Assembly: GCA_002840685.1 (NCBI GenBank)
Contig: PHBU01000002.1
Coordinates: forward strand, 62,001 to 126,000
Origin: Chloroflexi bacterium HGW-Chloroflexi-6
Lineage (GTDB): Bacteria > Chloroflexota > Anaerolineae > Anaerolineales > Villigracilaceae
DNA length: 64,000 nt
Direction: 5' to 3'
The notes under the pieces were generated by a model, which saw only the letters and a list, made by a program, of their open reading frames with translations, made no database searches and had not been told where the DNA came from. Position numbers and translations under genes: made by a program. This document shows positions 26,613-36,864 of this stretch, piece after piece (positions within the stretch are counted from its first letter, which is position 1; the number at the start of each line of letters is the position of its first letter).

Positions 26613-26706
26613 GTGGATGCGGAATGATTTTGATGCGCAGTGCCATAAAGCAAAGCGCAGAAGAGCGATCCACCTAATAAAATCCCCCAAACCTCGGAGT
26701 CATTGC

Positions 26707-28758
26707 ATGCCTAAACTCACCTACCCAATTACCCCCAGCGTTGAGCAGACCGATGATTATCACGGCACACCCGTCCGCGACCCGTATCGCTGGCTCGAAG
26801 ATGTCGATGCGCCTGAAACGCTGGAATGGGTCAAGCGTCAGAACGAACTGACCTATGGGTTTCTGGAAAAAATCCCGGCCCGCGAGCGTCTCCAGTCGCG
26901 CCTGACCGGGTTGTGGGATTACGCCAAGGCCTCTACTCCCTTTAAGCGCGGCCAACGCTATTTCCAATTCCGCAATACCGGTTTGCAAAATCAGGATGTG
27001 CTCTACTTCGCCGAAAGCCCTAGCGCCGCCGGGCGCATTTTGCTTGACCCCAATACGCTTAGCGATGACGGTACGGCCGCCCTCAACACCTACGCGGTCA
27101 GCGATGACGGCCGCTGGCTGGCCTATGCCATCAGCCGCTCTGGCTCCGACTGGCAGGAATGGCGCATCCGCGAGGTTGAGAACGCCGCCGACCTGCCCGA
27201 AACCCTGACCTGGAGCAAATTCTCAGGCGCGGCCTGGGCCAAGGACGGTTCTGGCTTCTATTATGGCCGCTATCCCGCCCCCGCCGAGGGCGAAACTTAC
27301 CAGCAGGCCAACTACAACCAGCAACTGGCCTTCCACCGCCTGAATACCCCCCAGGCTGAAGACCGCCTGGTTTACGCCCGCCCCGACCAGCCCGAATGGG
27401 GCTTCGGCGCAGAGCTCAGCGACGATGGCGATTATCTCCTGCTGGGCGTCTGGCAGGGGACCGATACCCGCAACCGCTTTTTTTATCAGGATTTAAAGGC
27501 GGGCGGCGATGTTGTGGAACTGATCCCCGACCTGGAGGCCTCCTACGAGTTTATTGGCAACGATGGGCCGCTCTTCTACTTCCGCACGGATCGCAACGCC
27601 CCGCGCGGCTGCCTGCTGGCCATCGATGTTACCCACCCTGACCCGTCCAACTGGAAAGTTATCCTGCCCGAGAGCGCGGATGTGCTTGAAAGCGCGCAAC
27701 TCATCTCCGGGCAGTTTGTGGTCACCTATCTGCATGATGCTCATCACGAATTGCGCCGCTTCACGCTGGATGGTGTCGCGCTCGGGGACATTTCCCTGCC
27801 AGGGCTTGGATCGCTCTCCGCCGTGAGCGGAAAGCGCCGCGACGATGAGATGTTCTACGCCTTCAGCGCCTACATCGCCCCGCCAACGGTCTACCGTTAC
27901 GATTTCAAGTCCGGCGCGAGTGAGCTTGTTTTCTCCCCGGCCATCGATTTCGATTTCCAGGCCTACGAAACCCATCAGGTTTTTGTCCCATCCAAAGACG
28001 GGACGCAGGTCCCGCTCTTTATCACTCATAAAAAAGGCCTCGCTTACGATGGCCAAAACCCGACTCTTTTGTATGGCTACGGCGGCTTCAATATTTCTTA
28101 TCTGCCAAATTTTGCCGTCCACTATCTGGCCTGGCTCGAAATGGGAGCGGTGTTCGCTGTGGCCAATTTGCGCGGCGGCAGTGAATACGGTGAAGAGTGG
28201 CACAAGGCCGGCATGCTGCACAACAAGCAAAACGTATTCGACGATTTCATTGCCTGCGCCGAGTGGCTGATCGCCGAGAAAATCACCTCCACGCCCAAGC
28301 TGGCGATCGAAGGCCGCTCGAACGGCGGCCTGCTGGTTGGCGCGTGCCTGACCCAGCGCCCCGACCTGTATGGCGCCTGTCTGCCCATCGTCGGGGTGAT
28401 GGATATGCTGCGCTTCCACAAATTCACCATTGGTTGGGCCTGGGTCAGCGACTACGGCTGCGCTGACGACCCCGAGTTTTTCCCCACGCTGTATGCCTAT
28501 TCCCCGTATCACAACATCAAGCCCGGCACGGTCTATCCGCCAACCCTGGTTCTAACCGGCGACCACGACGACCGGGTCGTCCCCGGCCACTCCTTCAAGT
28601 TCGCTGCCGCGCTGCAGGCCGCCCAGGCCGGTGACGCACCGGCACTGATCCGCATCCAGACCAAGGCCGGGCATGGCATGGGCAAACCCACTGCTGTGCT
28701 GATCAACGAATGGGCCGATATCTTCACCTTCCTGGTCAGCGCACTGAAAATGGAGTAA
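26707..28758 (+). CDS. Prolyl oligopeptidase (S9A family)
   Basis: Serine peptidase that cuts short peptides after proline, 683 aa from ATG 26707; upstream in-frame codons overlap a non-coding stretch. N-terminal portion DPYRWLEDVDAPETLEWV leads into the seven-blade propeller. The hydrolase domain carries Ser538 in EGRSNGGLL, the acid within GDHDDRV (618-624) and His656 in KAGHGMGK. PTLLYGYGGF forms the oxyanion region. No signal peptide, so probably cytoplasmic. It could finish peptides delivered by the importers of region 1; that is inference only. Confidence 0.95.
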   Translation: MPKLTYPITPSVEQTDDYHGTPVRDPYRWLEDVDAPETLEWVKRQNELTYGFLEKIPARERLQSRLTGLWDYAKASTPFKRGQRYFQFRNTGLQNQDVLYFAESPSAAGRILLDPNTLSDDGTAALNTYAVSDDGRWLAYAISRSGSDWQEWRIREVENAADLPETLTWSKFSGAAWAKDGSGFYYGRYPAPAEGETYQQANYNQQLAFHRLNTPQAEDRLVYARPDQPEWGFGAELSDDGDYLLLGVWQGTDTRNRFFYQDLKAGGDVVELIPDLEASYEFIGNDGPLFYFRTDRNAPRGCLLAIDVTHPDPSNWKVILPESADVLESAQLISGQFVVTYLHDAHHELRRFTLDGVALGDISLPGLGSLSAVSGKRRDDEMFYAFSAYIAPPTVYRYDFKSGASELVFSPAIDFDFQAYETHQVFVPSKDGTQVPLFITHKKGLAYDGQNPTLLYGYGGFNISYLPNFAVHYLAWLEMGAVFAVANLRGGSEYGEEWHKAGMLHNKQNVFDDFIACAEWLIAEKITSTPKLAIEGRSNGGLLVGACLTQRPDLYGACLPIVGVMDMLRFHKFTIGWAWVSDYGCADDPEFFPTLYAYSPYHNIKPGTVYPPTLVLTGDHDDRVVPGHSFKFAAALQAAQAGDAPALIRIQTKAGHGMGKPTAVLINEWADIFTFLVSALKME

Positions 28759-28812
28759 AGCGCCCACGGCGGGTACGATCATTCAAGCGGCTTTTCCACC
28801 CAGGAAAATCAT

Positions 28813-30744
28813 ATGACCCTGCTCTACATTTTTCTTGTATTGCTTGTTCTGGCCGGCCTGGTCTTTGGCTGGCTGAAACTCTACCCGGCCATTGCAACGC
28901 GCCGCAACCTGGCCCGCCTGGGGTCGGAAGCCCCGCAGATCACGGCGAACGGTATCCAGTTCCGGGATTTGAACAAGAATGGGAAGCTGGATATCTACGA
29001 GGACCCGCGCCAACCGATCGAGGCGCGCGTAGCCGATCTTTTATCCCAGATGACGCTCGAGGAAAAAGCCGGGATGATGTTCCACGCCATGATCGGCATG
29101 AACCGGGATGGCACGTTGACAGAAACCCTCAGCCGCGATGGCGGTCCAACCAAAACATCCGAAGTGGTGGCTGTTAAGCTGCTAAATCATTTCAATATTT
29201 TGAATGTATTTGAGCCGCGCGAGATCGTGGCCTGGCACAACCGGCTGCAAAAGATGGCCGAGCACACCCGATTGGGCATCCCGGTCACGATTTCATCTGA
29301 CCCGCGGCACGCCTTCTCGAACAATGTCGGTGCAAACCTGCCCGCCGGCGCTTTTTCACAATGGCCGGAACCGACCGGGCTGGCCGCAACGCGCGATGCG
29401 GCCCTGGTCGAGGAATTTGGCGATATTGCCCGCCAGGAATACCTCGCGGCTGGTATTCGCGTGGCGCTGCACCCGATGGCCGACCTGGCGACTGAGCCGC
29501 GCTGGTGCCGGGTGAATGGCACGTTTGGCGAGGATGCCGGGCTGTCTGCGCAAATGACCTTTGCCTACATTCGCGGTTTCCAGGGCGAGAAAATTGGGCC
29601 GAAAAGCGTGGCCTGTATGACCAAGCATTTCCCCGGCGGCGGCCCGCAGATGAACGGTGAAGATGCTCATTTTTCGTACGGAAGAGAGCAGATTTACCCC
29701 GGCGACAATTTCGATTATCACCTGAAGCCTTTTGAGGCTGCCTTTGCTGCCGGAACCTCGCAGATCATGCCTTATTATGGCATGCCGGTCGGGACGCAGT
29801 TCGATGAAAAAGGATTCGGTTTTAACAAGGCGGTCATTACCGGCCTGCTGCGCGAAAAATACGGTTTCGACGGCATCGTTTGCACCGACTGGCTGCTGTT
29901 GAACGGATTCTCGATGTTTGGCAAGATGTTGATCGAGGCCAAAGCCTGGGGCGTTGAGCACCTGACTCCGCTCGAGCGGGCGCGGGTGGCGCTCGAGGCC
30001 GGGGTTGACCAGTTTGGCGGCGAGACCTGCCCCGAGTTGATCGTCGAACTCGTCAGGAGCGGTAAAATTTCTGAAGAGCGCATTGACCAATCCGTGCGGC
30101 GCTTGCTGCGCGAAAAATTTCGACTGGGGCTTTTTGACAACCCCTATCTCGACCCGGATGTGGCTGAGAAAACCATCGGGCGGGCAGATTTCAAGAGCAA
30201 GGGTGAACTGGCGCAGCGAAAATCGATCGTTCTGCTTAAAAATGGGCTCGAGAAACCTGTTCTGCCCCTGGCCGGAAAGCCGAAGATCTACGTGGAAAAC
30301 ATCGACCTTAAGACCGCCAGCCAGTATGGCGCAATCGTCACTGACCCCTCCCAGGCGGATTTTGCCATTCTGCGCCTGAACGCCCCCTACGAAAAACGCA
30401 AGGGATTCTTGGATTCTCTGTTCCACGCGGGTGATCTGGATTTTAAAAGCCCCGAGAAGGAACGCATCCTGGGTATCCTCGACCAGGTTCAAACGGTGGT
30501 TGATTTCTATTTCGAACGCCCGGCGGTTATCCCTGAAATCAATCAAAAATGTGCTGCTCTGCTCGGTAATTTTGGCGCTAACGATGCGGCTGTGCTGGAT
30601 GCCATCTTTGGCCGCTTCGCTCCAAACGGCAAACTGCCCTTTGAAATTCCATCTTCGATGGATGCGGTGCGCAAGCAGAAGGAAGACCTGCCCTACGATT
30701 CGGAGAATCCGCTTTATCCCTTTGGATTCGGCCTGACCTATTGA
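28813..30744 (+). CDS. Glycoside hydrolase family 3 enzyme, membrane-anchored
   Basis: Beta-glycosidase of 643 aa. Residues 3-23 form an N-terminal anchor, so the catalytic domain is predicted outside the cell. RDLNKNGKLDIYED is a calcium-binding loop of the dockerin/EF type. The (beta/alpha)8 domain contains CMTKHFPGGGPQ and the nucleophile Asp359 in GIVCTDWLLL. The GH3 C-terminal domain runs from KSIVLLKNG to PLYPFGFGLTY, where the protein ends, so the usual fibronectin-like domain is missing. Substrate (beta-glucoside or beta-xyloside) cannot be told. It follows the peptidase gene after 54 bases. Confidence 0.9.
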   Translation: MTLLYIFLVLLVLAGLVFGWLKLYPAIATRRNLARLGSEAPQITANGIQFRDLNKNGKLDIYEDPRQPIEARVADLLSQMTLEEKAGMMFHAMIGMNRDGTLTETLSRDGGPTKTSEVVAVKLLNHFNILNVFEPREIVAWHNRLQKMAEHTRLGIPVTISSDPRHAFSNNVGANLPAGAFSQWPEPTGLAATRDAALVEEFGDIARQEYLAAGIRVALHPMADLATEPRWCRVNGTFGEDAGLSAQMTFAYIRGFQGEKIGPKSVACMTKHFPGGGPQMNGEDAHFSYGREQIYPGDNFDYHLKPFEAAFAAGTSQIMPYYGMPVGTQFDEKGFGFNKAVITGLLREKYGFDGIVCTDWLLLNGFSMFGKMLIEAKAWGVEHLTPLERARVALEAGVDQFGGETCPELIVELVRSGKISEERIDQSVRRLLREKFRLGLFDNPYLDPDVAEKTIGRADFKSKGELAQRKSIVLLKNGLEKPVLPLAGKPKIYVENIDLKTASQYGAIVTDPSQADFAILRLNAPYEKRKGFLDSLFHAGDLDFKSPEKERILGILDQVQTVVDFYFERPAVIPEINQKCAALLGNFGANDAAVLDAIFGRFAPNGKLPFEIPSSMDAVRKQKEDLPYDSENPLYPFGFGLTY

Positions 30745-30883
30745 TACTACTCCATAAGTTTTGTGGTTTGATCACCCCAGATGATTGCATATTGGTTGTC
30801 TTGGAATTAATAGAAATCTAACCCTATTAGTATAAAATCTGCCCAACGTTTTTCTTACTCGTTCATAAAGGAGGATACAAAAA

Positions 30884-31990
30884 ATGGACTGGAGCATTGT
30901 TCTCTTGCTTATTGGTGGCCTGGTTACCCTGGTGGTGGGCGCAGAGCTTTTGGTGCGCGGCGCATCCAAACTGGCCGCGGCGTTGGGGATTTCTCCGCTG
31001 GTGATCGGCCTGACGGTGGTGGCTTTCGGCACCAGTTCCCCCGAACTGGCCGTGAGCGTGCAATCGGCTTTTAGCGGCAGCGCCGATGTGGCTCTCGGCA
31101 ATGTGGTCGGCAGCAATATCTTCAATGTGTTATTTATTTTGGGGCTGTCTGCGATGATCACCCCTCTAATTGTCCATCAGCAGTTGGTACGCTTGGATGT
31201 GCCGATTATGATCGGTCTATCTGTTTTGCTCCTGCTTCTGGGCCTGGATGGCAATATTGGCCGTCTGGATGGTTTGCTTTTGTTTGGCGGCATGATCGCT
31301 TACACCTGGTTTGGCATCCGCCAGAGTCGTTCTGAGCCGAAAGATGTCCAGGAAGAATATTCTGATGAATATTCCCCCAAAAAAAACGACCGGCGTGGCA
31401 CAGCCATAAATCTGGTTTTGATCGCCGCCGGGCTGGGTTTGTTGATACTCGGTTCCGACTGGTTGGTGAGCGGGGCGGTTTCCCTGGCGAAACTCTTCAA
31501 TGTTAGCGACCTGGTGATTGGTTTGACCATCGTTGCGGCAGGCACCTCCATGCCCGAAGTGGCCACCTCCGTTATGGCGGCCATCAAAAAAGAACGCGAT
31601 ATTGCCGTCGGCAACGTGGTGGGCAGCAACATTTTTAATATCATGAGTGTGCTTGGCCTTTCATCTTTGATCGCTCCGAATGGAATTTCGGTTGCGCCCA
31701 GCGCTTTGGCCTTCGACATCCCGGTCATGATTGCTGTCGCGATTGCCACCCTGCCCATATTCTTTACCGGCAACCAGATCAAACGCTGGGAAGGTGGCCT
31801 GTTCCTGCTGTATTACGTGGCCTATACAGCCTATCTGATCTTTGAATCGATCCAACACCACGCCAATCGCGAGATTTTGTTCAACACGATGGTCTGGTTT
31901 GTCTTTCCATTTACAGCAGTCGTGCTGGCAATCACCGTTATTCAGGAAGTTGCCATTTTGCGCAAGACGAAAGGCGCAGCGAAAAATTAA
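30884..31990 (+). CDS. Calcium/sodium antiporter, CaCA superfamily (YrbG-like)
   Basis: Cation exchanger of 368 aa with about ten transmembrane segments, from ATG 30884 after AAAGGAGG. The two inverted alpha-repeats are plain: FGTSSPELAVSV...GNVVGSNIFNV in the first half and AGTSMPEVATSV...GNVVGSNIFNI in the second, with the ion-binding Glu and Asn. A charged cytoplasmic loop (SEPKDVQEEYSDEYSPKKNDRRG) separates them. It exchanges Ca2+ for Na+, H+ or K+. First member of the cation-transport island, 76 bases before the Mrp operon. Confidence 0.93.
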   Translation: MDWSIVLLLIGGLVTLVVGAELLVRGASKLAAALGISPLVIGLTVVAFGTSSPELAVSVQSAFSGSADVALGNVVGSNIFNVLFILGLSAMITPLIVHQQLVRLDVPIMIGLSVLLLLLGLDGNIGRLDGLLLFGGMIAYTWFGIRQSRSEPKDVQEEYSDEYSPKKNDRRGTAINLVLIAAGLGLLILGSDWLVSGAVSLAKLFNVSDLVIGLTIVAAGTSMPEVATSVMAAIKKERDIAVGNVVGSNIFNIMSVLGLSSLIAPNGISVAPSALAFDIPVMIAVAIATLPIFFTGNQIKRWEGGLFLLYYVAYTAYLIFESIQHHANREILFNTMVWFVFPFTAVVLAITVIQEVAILRKTKGAAKN

Positions 31991-32066
31991 GCCCATATTC
32001 CCCGTATGGGTCATTGTGCCATTTCGCGTATGTTGCTAGGATAATCGGACACAAAAGGTCTCCTCA

Positions 32067-35054
32067 ATGCCATCTTATTTGCTCACTATTCCCCTGATTC
32101 TGATCAGCCTGGGTATTTTCCTGGCGCTGGCGCTGCGCAAGGTGCCGATCAACAATCCGCAAGCTGGTTTGATCCTGGCATGGTTCCCGGCGGCCTCGTT
32201 CGCCAGCCTGCTTTACTTGGCATCTGTGGCAAATGGCAAAGAATTGATCTTCTCCGTTCCCTGGATGCCATCCCTGGGTCTCAACTTCTCCTTTTACCTG
32301 GACGGTCTCTCTGCGTTGTTCGCTTTGCTGATCACCGGCATTGGAACGCTGGTGATCGTTTACTCTGGTTATTATTTTGAGCATGAACCACAAGCGAAGG
32401 AAAAAGAACAAAAAAAATCAGTTGACGGTCATTCGTCTGCCTTCGAAAACCGCTTCTTCATTTATATTCTGCTGTTTATGCTTGCAATGCTTGGCCTGGT
32501 TCTGGCCGGCGACCTGATCACCTTATTCCTGTTTTGGGAAGGGACAAGCATCTCATCCTTCCTGTTGATTGCCTATAAATTCAAAGACGAAGCGGCTCGT
32601 AAGGGTGCATTTAAGTCGCTATTTATTACCGGCGGCGGGGGCATTGCCATGCTGGCGGGTTTCCTGTTTGTCATCTCGATCAGCGGCAGCGCGGATTTTA
32701 AAACCATACTCACCAGCGGCGATATGTTGCGCGCCAGCCCGCTCTATCCGCTTTTGTTTGCCCTGATCGCCCTGGGCGCGTTCACCAAAAGCGCGCAATT
32801 CCCGGCCCATATCTGGCTCCCGGAAGCGATGAGCGCCCCAACTCCGGCCAGTTCCTTCCTGCACTCGGCCACCATGGTCAAGGCTGGCATTTACCTGCTG
32901 GCGCGCCTTAATCCATCTCTGGGCGGCACGGACCTGTGGTTCTGGACACTTTCCATTTTTGGCCTGACCACCATGCTGGTCGGCGCGTATCTGGGCGCAA
33001 AGCAAAACGATATCAAGCCCTTGCTGGCCTACTCCACGATTTCGCAGCTCGGCGTGCTCGTGGCGCTGATCGGCCAGGATACCGAGATTGCTTTCAAGGC
33101 ACTGGTGATCAGCATTTTTGCCCACGCCCTGTACAAATCGGCCTTGTTCATGTCGGCGGGGATCATCGATCACGAAACCGGAACCCGTGATCTGCGCAAA
33201 CTGGGCGGCTTGCGTAAGCAAATGCCCGTCATGTTTGGGATCATGGGCATTGCGGGACTCTCCATGGCGGGATTGCCCCCGCTCTTTGGCTTTCTGGCCA
33301 AGGAGACTTTACTCGCCTCCGCCACCCACCCGAACCTGCCCGCCGTTGTGGACCTTCTTTTCCCGCTGACAACGATCCTGGCCGGGGCGTTGATCCTGTT
33401 CCAGGCGGGGATTCTCTTCTGGGGCGTTTTCCTTGGCCAGCCGGCTGACCCCAAACACCCACCACATGGCCACGACCCGAAGCTCGGGTTCTGGCTTGCA
33501 CCCGCCATCCCGGCGCTTATTTCCCTGCTGGTGGGTATCACTCCCGTTGAACCTAAATTCCTGGCCGAGTTCCTGGCCTGGGCCGCCAAATCCGCTTATG
33601 GGGACAAGGTTAAAGTCTCCCTGGCGTTGTGGACGGGGATCAATGTGCCGTTAATGTTATCCGTCGTTGCGGTTTCGCTCGGCTTGTTGCTTTTCTGGCA
33701 GCGCGGCCGCATTCGCCTGGCGTTGATCGCTTTCCTGCCGAACCTGACGCTCAACGCGCTCTTTGACGGGGTTATTTCCGGGTTGGATTGGCTCTCGAAA
33801 ACGGCGACCCGGCTTCAGGGTGGTCAGCTGCGGGTCTATCTCCGCATCATGGTGCTTGCCGCGGTGGGGCTGGTGCTCCTGTTTGGCGGTATTCCCTCCC
33901 CGTCCCTTTTTCAAAACCTGGATTGGCGATTGGAAGGGCTGGATGTTTTGCGCGTTTTCTCACTGATCCTGCTGGTTGGCGCGGCCTTGCTGACGGTTTT
34001 CCTGCGCCGCGACCTGTACGCGGTGATTGCGCTGGGCGTGGTTGGCCTGGGTGTGGCGATTTGGATGGCGCTCGACCCCTCACCCGATGTGGCCCTGGTG
34101 CAGGTGGTGGTCGATATTCTCTCGACTGTGATTTTGGTGCTGGCCCTCGGCATTATCCCCCGCAAACTGCGTGACCGGGCCAATGAATTGCTTCACACAC
34201 GCACCGGCAGGGCTCGTGATTGGTTGATTGCCGGGCTGGCGGGGCTGGTGATCGCGATGGTGTCTTTCACCGCTCTGGAAACCCGCCCACGCATGAGCCT
34301 GGTCTCGCCCTATTACATCGAAAATTCCAAGCCACTGACAGGCGCAAAAGATATTGTCGGCGCAATTGTGGTCGATTTTCGCGGCGCCGATACGATGATC
34401 GAGATTATGGTTTTTGCCATGGCGGGGCTGGGCATCTATACCCTGCTGCATTACGCTGCCCGCAAAGATGAGGAAAATACGCACCGTCCGGCGGTTATGA
34501 AAAACCTTCCGGCCAACGCTCCGCTGGGGGTATATCATCTGCCTACCTCGCCGTTGCTGCACACTTTGGCCTATATGATTCTGCCGCTGGCTTTCCTGCT
34601 GGGTGTGACCCACATGATGTATGGCCACGACCAGCCGGGAGATGGCTTCACGGCCGGGGTGATTATCAGCCTGGCGATTGCCATGTGGTACATGTTGTTT
34701 GGCTATAGCGAAGCCCGCCGCAAACTGGGCTGGCTGAGACGCAGAAATCTGATTTCTGCTGGCCTGGGGCTGGCCTTATTGAACGCCCTGGGCGGTCTGC
34801 CGTTTGGCGCTGGCTTTTTCGCGCCGGTGGATTACGGAAAAATGCTCGGCCTGCCTCTGCCGCCTGGTTTTGGCCTGACGAACTCGTTCTTTTTTGAAAT
34901 GGCGATCTGCCTGACCGTGATCGGGGCGGCGACCCTCATCCTGGATAACCTGGGCTATCCGCGCGAGGCCGACCCTGAAGCGGATGCCGAACTGGCGGCG
35001 GTTGAACTTGAAGTCGCCCGGTTTGAGAAGGGCGGAATGGAGGTGGAAAAATGA
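32067..35054 (+). CDS. mrpA: Mrp Na+/H+ antiporter subunit A fused to subunit B
   Basis: Largest subunit of the multi-protein Na+/H+ antiporter, 995 aa. The first 650 residues are the NuoL-like proton-conducting domain (LFWEGTSISSFLLI, KSAQFPAHIWLPEAMSAPTPASSFLHSATMVKAG read in parts, LLAYSTISQLG). A MnhA C-terminal section follows. From about residue 827 on is an MrpB-like domain: SPLLHTLAYMILPLAFLLG, GHDQPGDGF, and a conserved DYGK. No separate mrpB exists, so the subunits are fused, as in several bacteria. It translates into mrpC through an ATGA overlap. Uses proton motive force to expel Na+. Confidence 0.93.
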   Translation: MPSYLLTIPLILISLGIFLALALRKVPINNPQAGLILAWFPAASFASLLYLASVANGKELIFSVPWMPSLGLNFSFYLDGLSALFALLITGIGTLVIVYSGYYFEHEPQAKEKEQKKSVDGHSSAFENRFFIYILLFMLAMLGLVLAGDLITLFLFWEGTSISSFLLIAYKFKDEAARKGAFKSLFITGGGGIAMLAGFLFVISISGSADFKTILTSGDMLRASPLYPLLFALIALGAFTKSAQFPAHIWLPEAMSAPTPASSFLHSATMVKAGIYLLARLNPSLGGTDLWFWTLSIFGLTTMLVGAYLGAKQNDIKPLLAYSTISQLGVLVALIGQDTEIAFKALVISIFAHALYKSALFMSAGIIDHETGTRDLRKLGGLRKQMPVMFGIMGIAGLSMAGLPPLFGFLAKETLLASATHPNLPAVVDLLFPLTTILAGALILFQAGILFWGVFLGQPADPKHPPHGHDPKLGFWLAPAIPALISLLVGITPVEPKFLAEFLAWAAKSAYGDKVKVSLALWTGINVPLMLSVVAVSLGLLLFWQRGRIRLALIAFLPNLTLNALFDGVISGLDWLSKTATRLQGGQLRVYLRIMVLAAVGLVLLFGGIPSPSLFQNLDWRLEGLDVLRVFSLILLVGAALLTVFLRRDLYAVIALGVVGLGVAIWMALDPSPDVALVQVVVDILSTVILVLALGIIPRKLRDRANELLHTRTGRARDWLIAGLAGLVIAMVSFTALETRPRMSLVSPYYIENSKPLTGAKDIVGAIVVDFRGADTMIEIMVFAMAGLGIYTLLHYAARKDEENTHRPAVMKNLPANAPLGVYHLPTSPLLHTLAYMILPLAFLLGVTHMMYGHDQPGDGFTAGVIISLAIAMWYMLFGYSEARRKLGWLRRRNLISAGLGLALLNALGGLPFGAGFFAPVDYGKMLGLPLPPGFGLTNSFFFEMAICLTVIGAATLILDNLGYPREADPEADAELAAVELEVARFEKGGMEVEK

Positions 35055-35383
35055 ACATGCTTACATCCATTGCGATCGGCATTCTTTTCGCGGCCGGTAT
35101 TTATCAGATTTTGCGTCGCAATGTTTTTCGCGCGGCTCTGGGGCTGGCTTTGGTATCCAATGCCGTCAACCTGTTCCTGTTCAGCATTGGCGCGTATAAC
35201 GGCCTGGCAGCAGCCTACAGCACCGCCACCGTCCAGGTGAGCGATCCTTTGCCCCAGGCCCTGGTTTTGACGGCGATTGTCATCAGCATGGGCGGTTTTG
35301 CCTTTGTGCTCAGTCTGTTGTATGTCATTTCAACCCGCTACAAGACCAGCGACAGCGATCAAGTGAAAGGACTGAAGAATTGA
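35051..35383 (+). CDS. mrpC: Mrp antiporter subunit C
   Basis: NuoK-like subunit of 110 aa with three transmembrane segments. ATG 35051 overlaps the mrpA stop. Family features: GIYQILRRNVFRAALGLALVSNAVNLFLF and DPLPQALVLTAIVISMG. Needed to assemble the antiporter. Confidence 0.93.
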   Translation: MNMLTSIAIGILFAAGIYQILRRNVFRAALGLALVSNAVNLFLFSIGAYNGLAAAYSTATVQVSDPLPQALVLTAIVISMGGFAFVLSLLYVISTRYKTSDSDQVKGLKN

Positions 35384-36855
35384 ATCCGATCTTTCTCCTG
35401 CCTCCGTTGCTGACCCCCTTCCTTGGCGTCCCGCTCAGTTTGGCGCTGCGCAAAAACCACAAAGTGCAGGTGGCGCTCTCGCTTGCGTTGATGTTCACAT
35501 CCCTGGGCTTTACCCTTTTTCTGCTTTTTGGCTCGTTTTCGGCCAGCCAGCCCCTGGTTTTGCAGTTGGGCGCATGGCAGGCTCCTTTCGGGATCACCCT
35601 GACGGCCGACCCACTCAATCTCTTCATGCTCCTGATGAGTCAACTGGTGCTTTTTGCGGGATTCATCTACGCTGCCGGCTCCACCGAAAAGGCCACTCGT
35701 TACCCGGCCTTTTACCCGCTCTTTTTTGCCCTGGCGACTGGCCTGAGCGGCGCTTTCCTGACCGGAGACTTGTTCAATTTGTTCGTGTTTGCCGAGATCA
35801 TTGTTATCTCCGGTGCGGCCCTTACCGCCAGCGCCGATGATCAGTATGGCGTGGAGGCTGCTTACAAGTATTTCTATATTTCGACCCTGGCCTCGGTCTT
35901 CTTCCTGTTGGGCGTCGGTTCGCTCTATACCGCTTATGGCACGCTCAATTTCGCCGATCTGGCCGTCCGCATTGCCGAAGCGCCCGCCGCGCCTCTGGCG
36001 ATGATCGGCCTGGCCTTCCTGACGGCCACCTTCCTGATTAAAAGCGCAGCATTTCCTTTTCATTTCTGGCAGCCCGATTTCCATGCCGCGGCTCCCACTG
36101 CCATCAGCGCGATGCTTTCCTCGTTGGTGGTTAAGTTGGGAGTCTATGGCTTTTTACGGCTCACCACCCTGCTTTTCCCCGATGTTGAATTGTTAAAAAC
36201 GTTACTGGTTGTGATCGGTGTGGCAGGGGTGCTCTATGGCGGCTTTGGCGCAGCCGGGACGCATCACGCCAAGCGCATGCTGGCTTATTCCACCCTGGCG
36301 CAAATCGGCTTTATCCTGGTTGGGATTGGTTGGGCCACGCCGTTTTCGTTGGCGGCAGCGCTGGTTTTCACCTTTAACCACGCCTTGATAAAATCGGCCA
36401 TGCTCATGCTGGCCGGAGCCATGGCCAGCCGCGCCCCGGTTAAATCCGCTTCGTTTGAAGTGCTGGTGGGTGTGGGTAAATATCATCCTGTGGCCGGGAT
36501 TTTGTTCCTGTTGGGCGGCATGGCGCTGGCGGGCATCCCGCCGCTGAACGGTTTTACCAGCAAATTAATGATTTTCTGGAGCGGTATCGAATCTGCCAAC
36601 TACCTGCCCCTTGCAATCATCGGCGTCGCGAGCATTGTCACCCTTACTTATGTGATTCGCTCCTTCATCAAAATCTGGTTTGAAACCCGGGCTGAAGTCA
36701 AACCCAAGCCCGGCGACCAGTTACTGGCCCCTGCCTTGCTGGTTGCCCTGAGCCTGATTCTCGGTATCTGGGCCGAGCCGCTGGTTTTCCTGGCCCAACG
36801 AGCCGCTGTCTGGATGACAAATCCCGCGGCTTATATCAACATGGTTTTGAAGTAA
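35380..36855 (+). CDS. mrpD: Mrp antiporter subunit D
   Basis: NuoN/NuoM-like proton-channel subunit, 491 aa and about 14 transmembrane segments. It starts at TTG 35380 overlapping the mrpC stop (TTGA). Seen: DLFNLFVFAEIIVISGAAL, KSAAFPFHFWQPDFHAAAPTAISAMLSS (in the lysine/histidine region), MLAYSTLAQIGFILVG and PPLNGFTSK. The membrane lysine and glutamate of the proton path are in place. Confidence 0.93.
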   Translation: MNPIFLLPPLLTPFLGVPLSLALRKNHKVQVALSLALMFTSLGFTLFLLFGSFSASQPLVLQLGAWQAPFGITLTADPLNLFMLLMSQLVLFAGFIYAAGSTEKATRYPAFYPLFFALATGLSGAFLTGDLFNLFVFAEIIVISGAALTASADDQYGVEAAYKYFYISTLASVFFLLGVGSLYTAYGTLNFADLAVRIAEAPAAPLAMIGLAFLTATFLIKSAAFPFHFWQPDFHAAAPTAISAMLSSLVVKLGVYGFLRLTTLLFPDVELLKTLLVVIGVAGVLYGGFGAAGTHHAKRMLAYSTLAQIGFILVGIGWATPFSLAAALVFTFNHALIKSAMLMLAGAMASRAPVKSASFEVLVGVGKYHPVAGILFLLGGMALAGIPPLNGFTSKLMIFWSGIESANYLPLAIIGVASIVTLTYVIRSFIKIWFETRAEVKPKPGDQLLAPALLVALSLILGIWAEPLVFLAQRAAVWMTNPAAYINMVLK

Positions 36856-36864
36856 GGAACTTCC

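Noticed and set aside
31992..32010. Short hairpin CCCATA/TATGGG between the exchanger and Mrp genes
   Set aside because: Only 6 bp and no T run; too weak to call a terminator.
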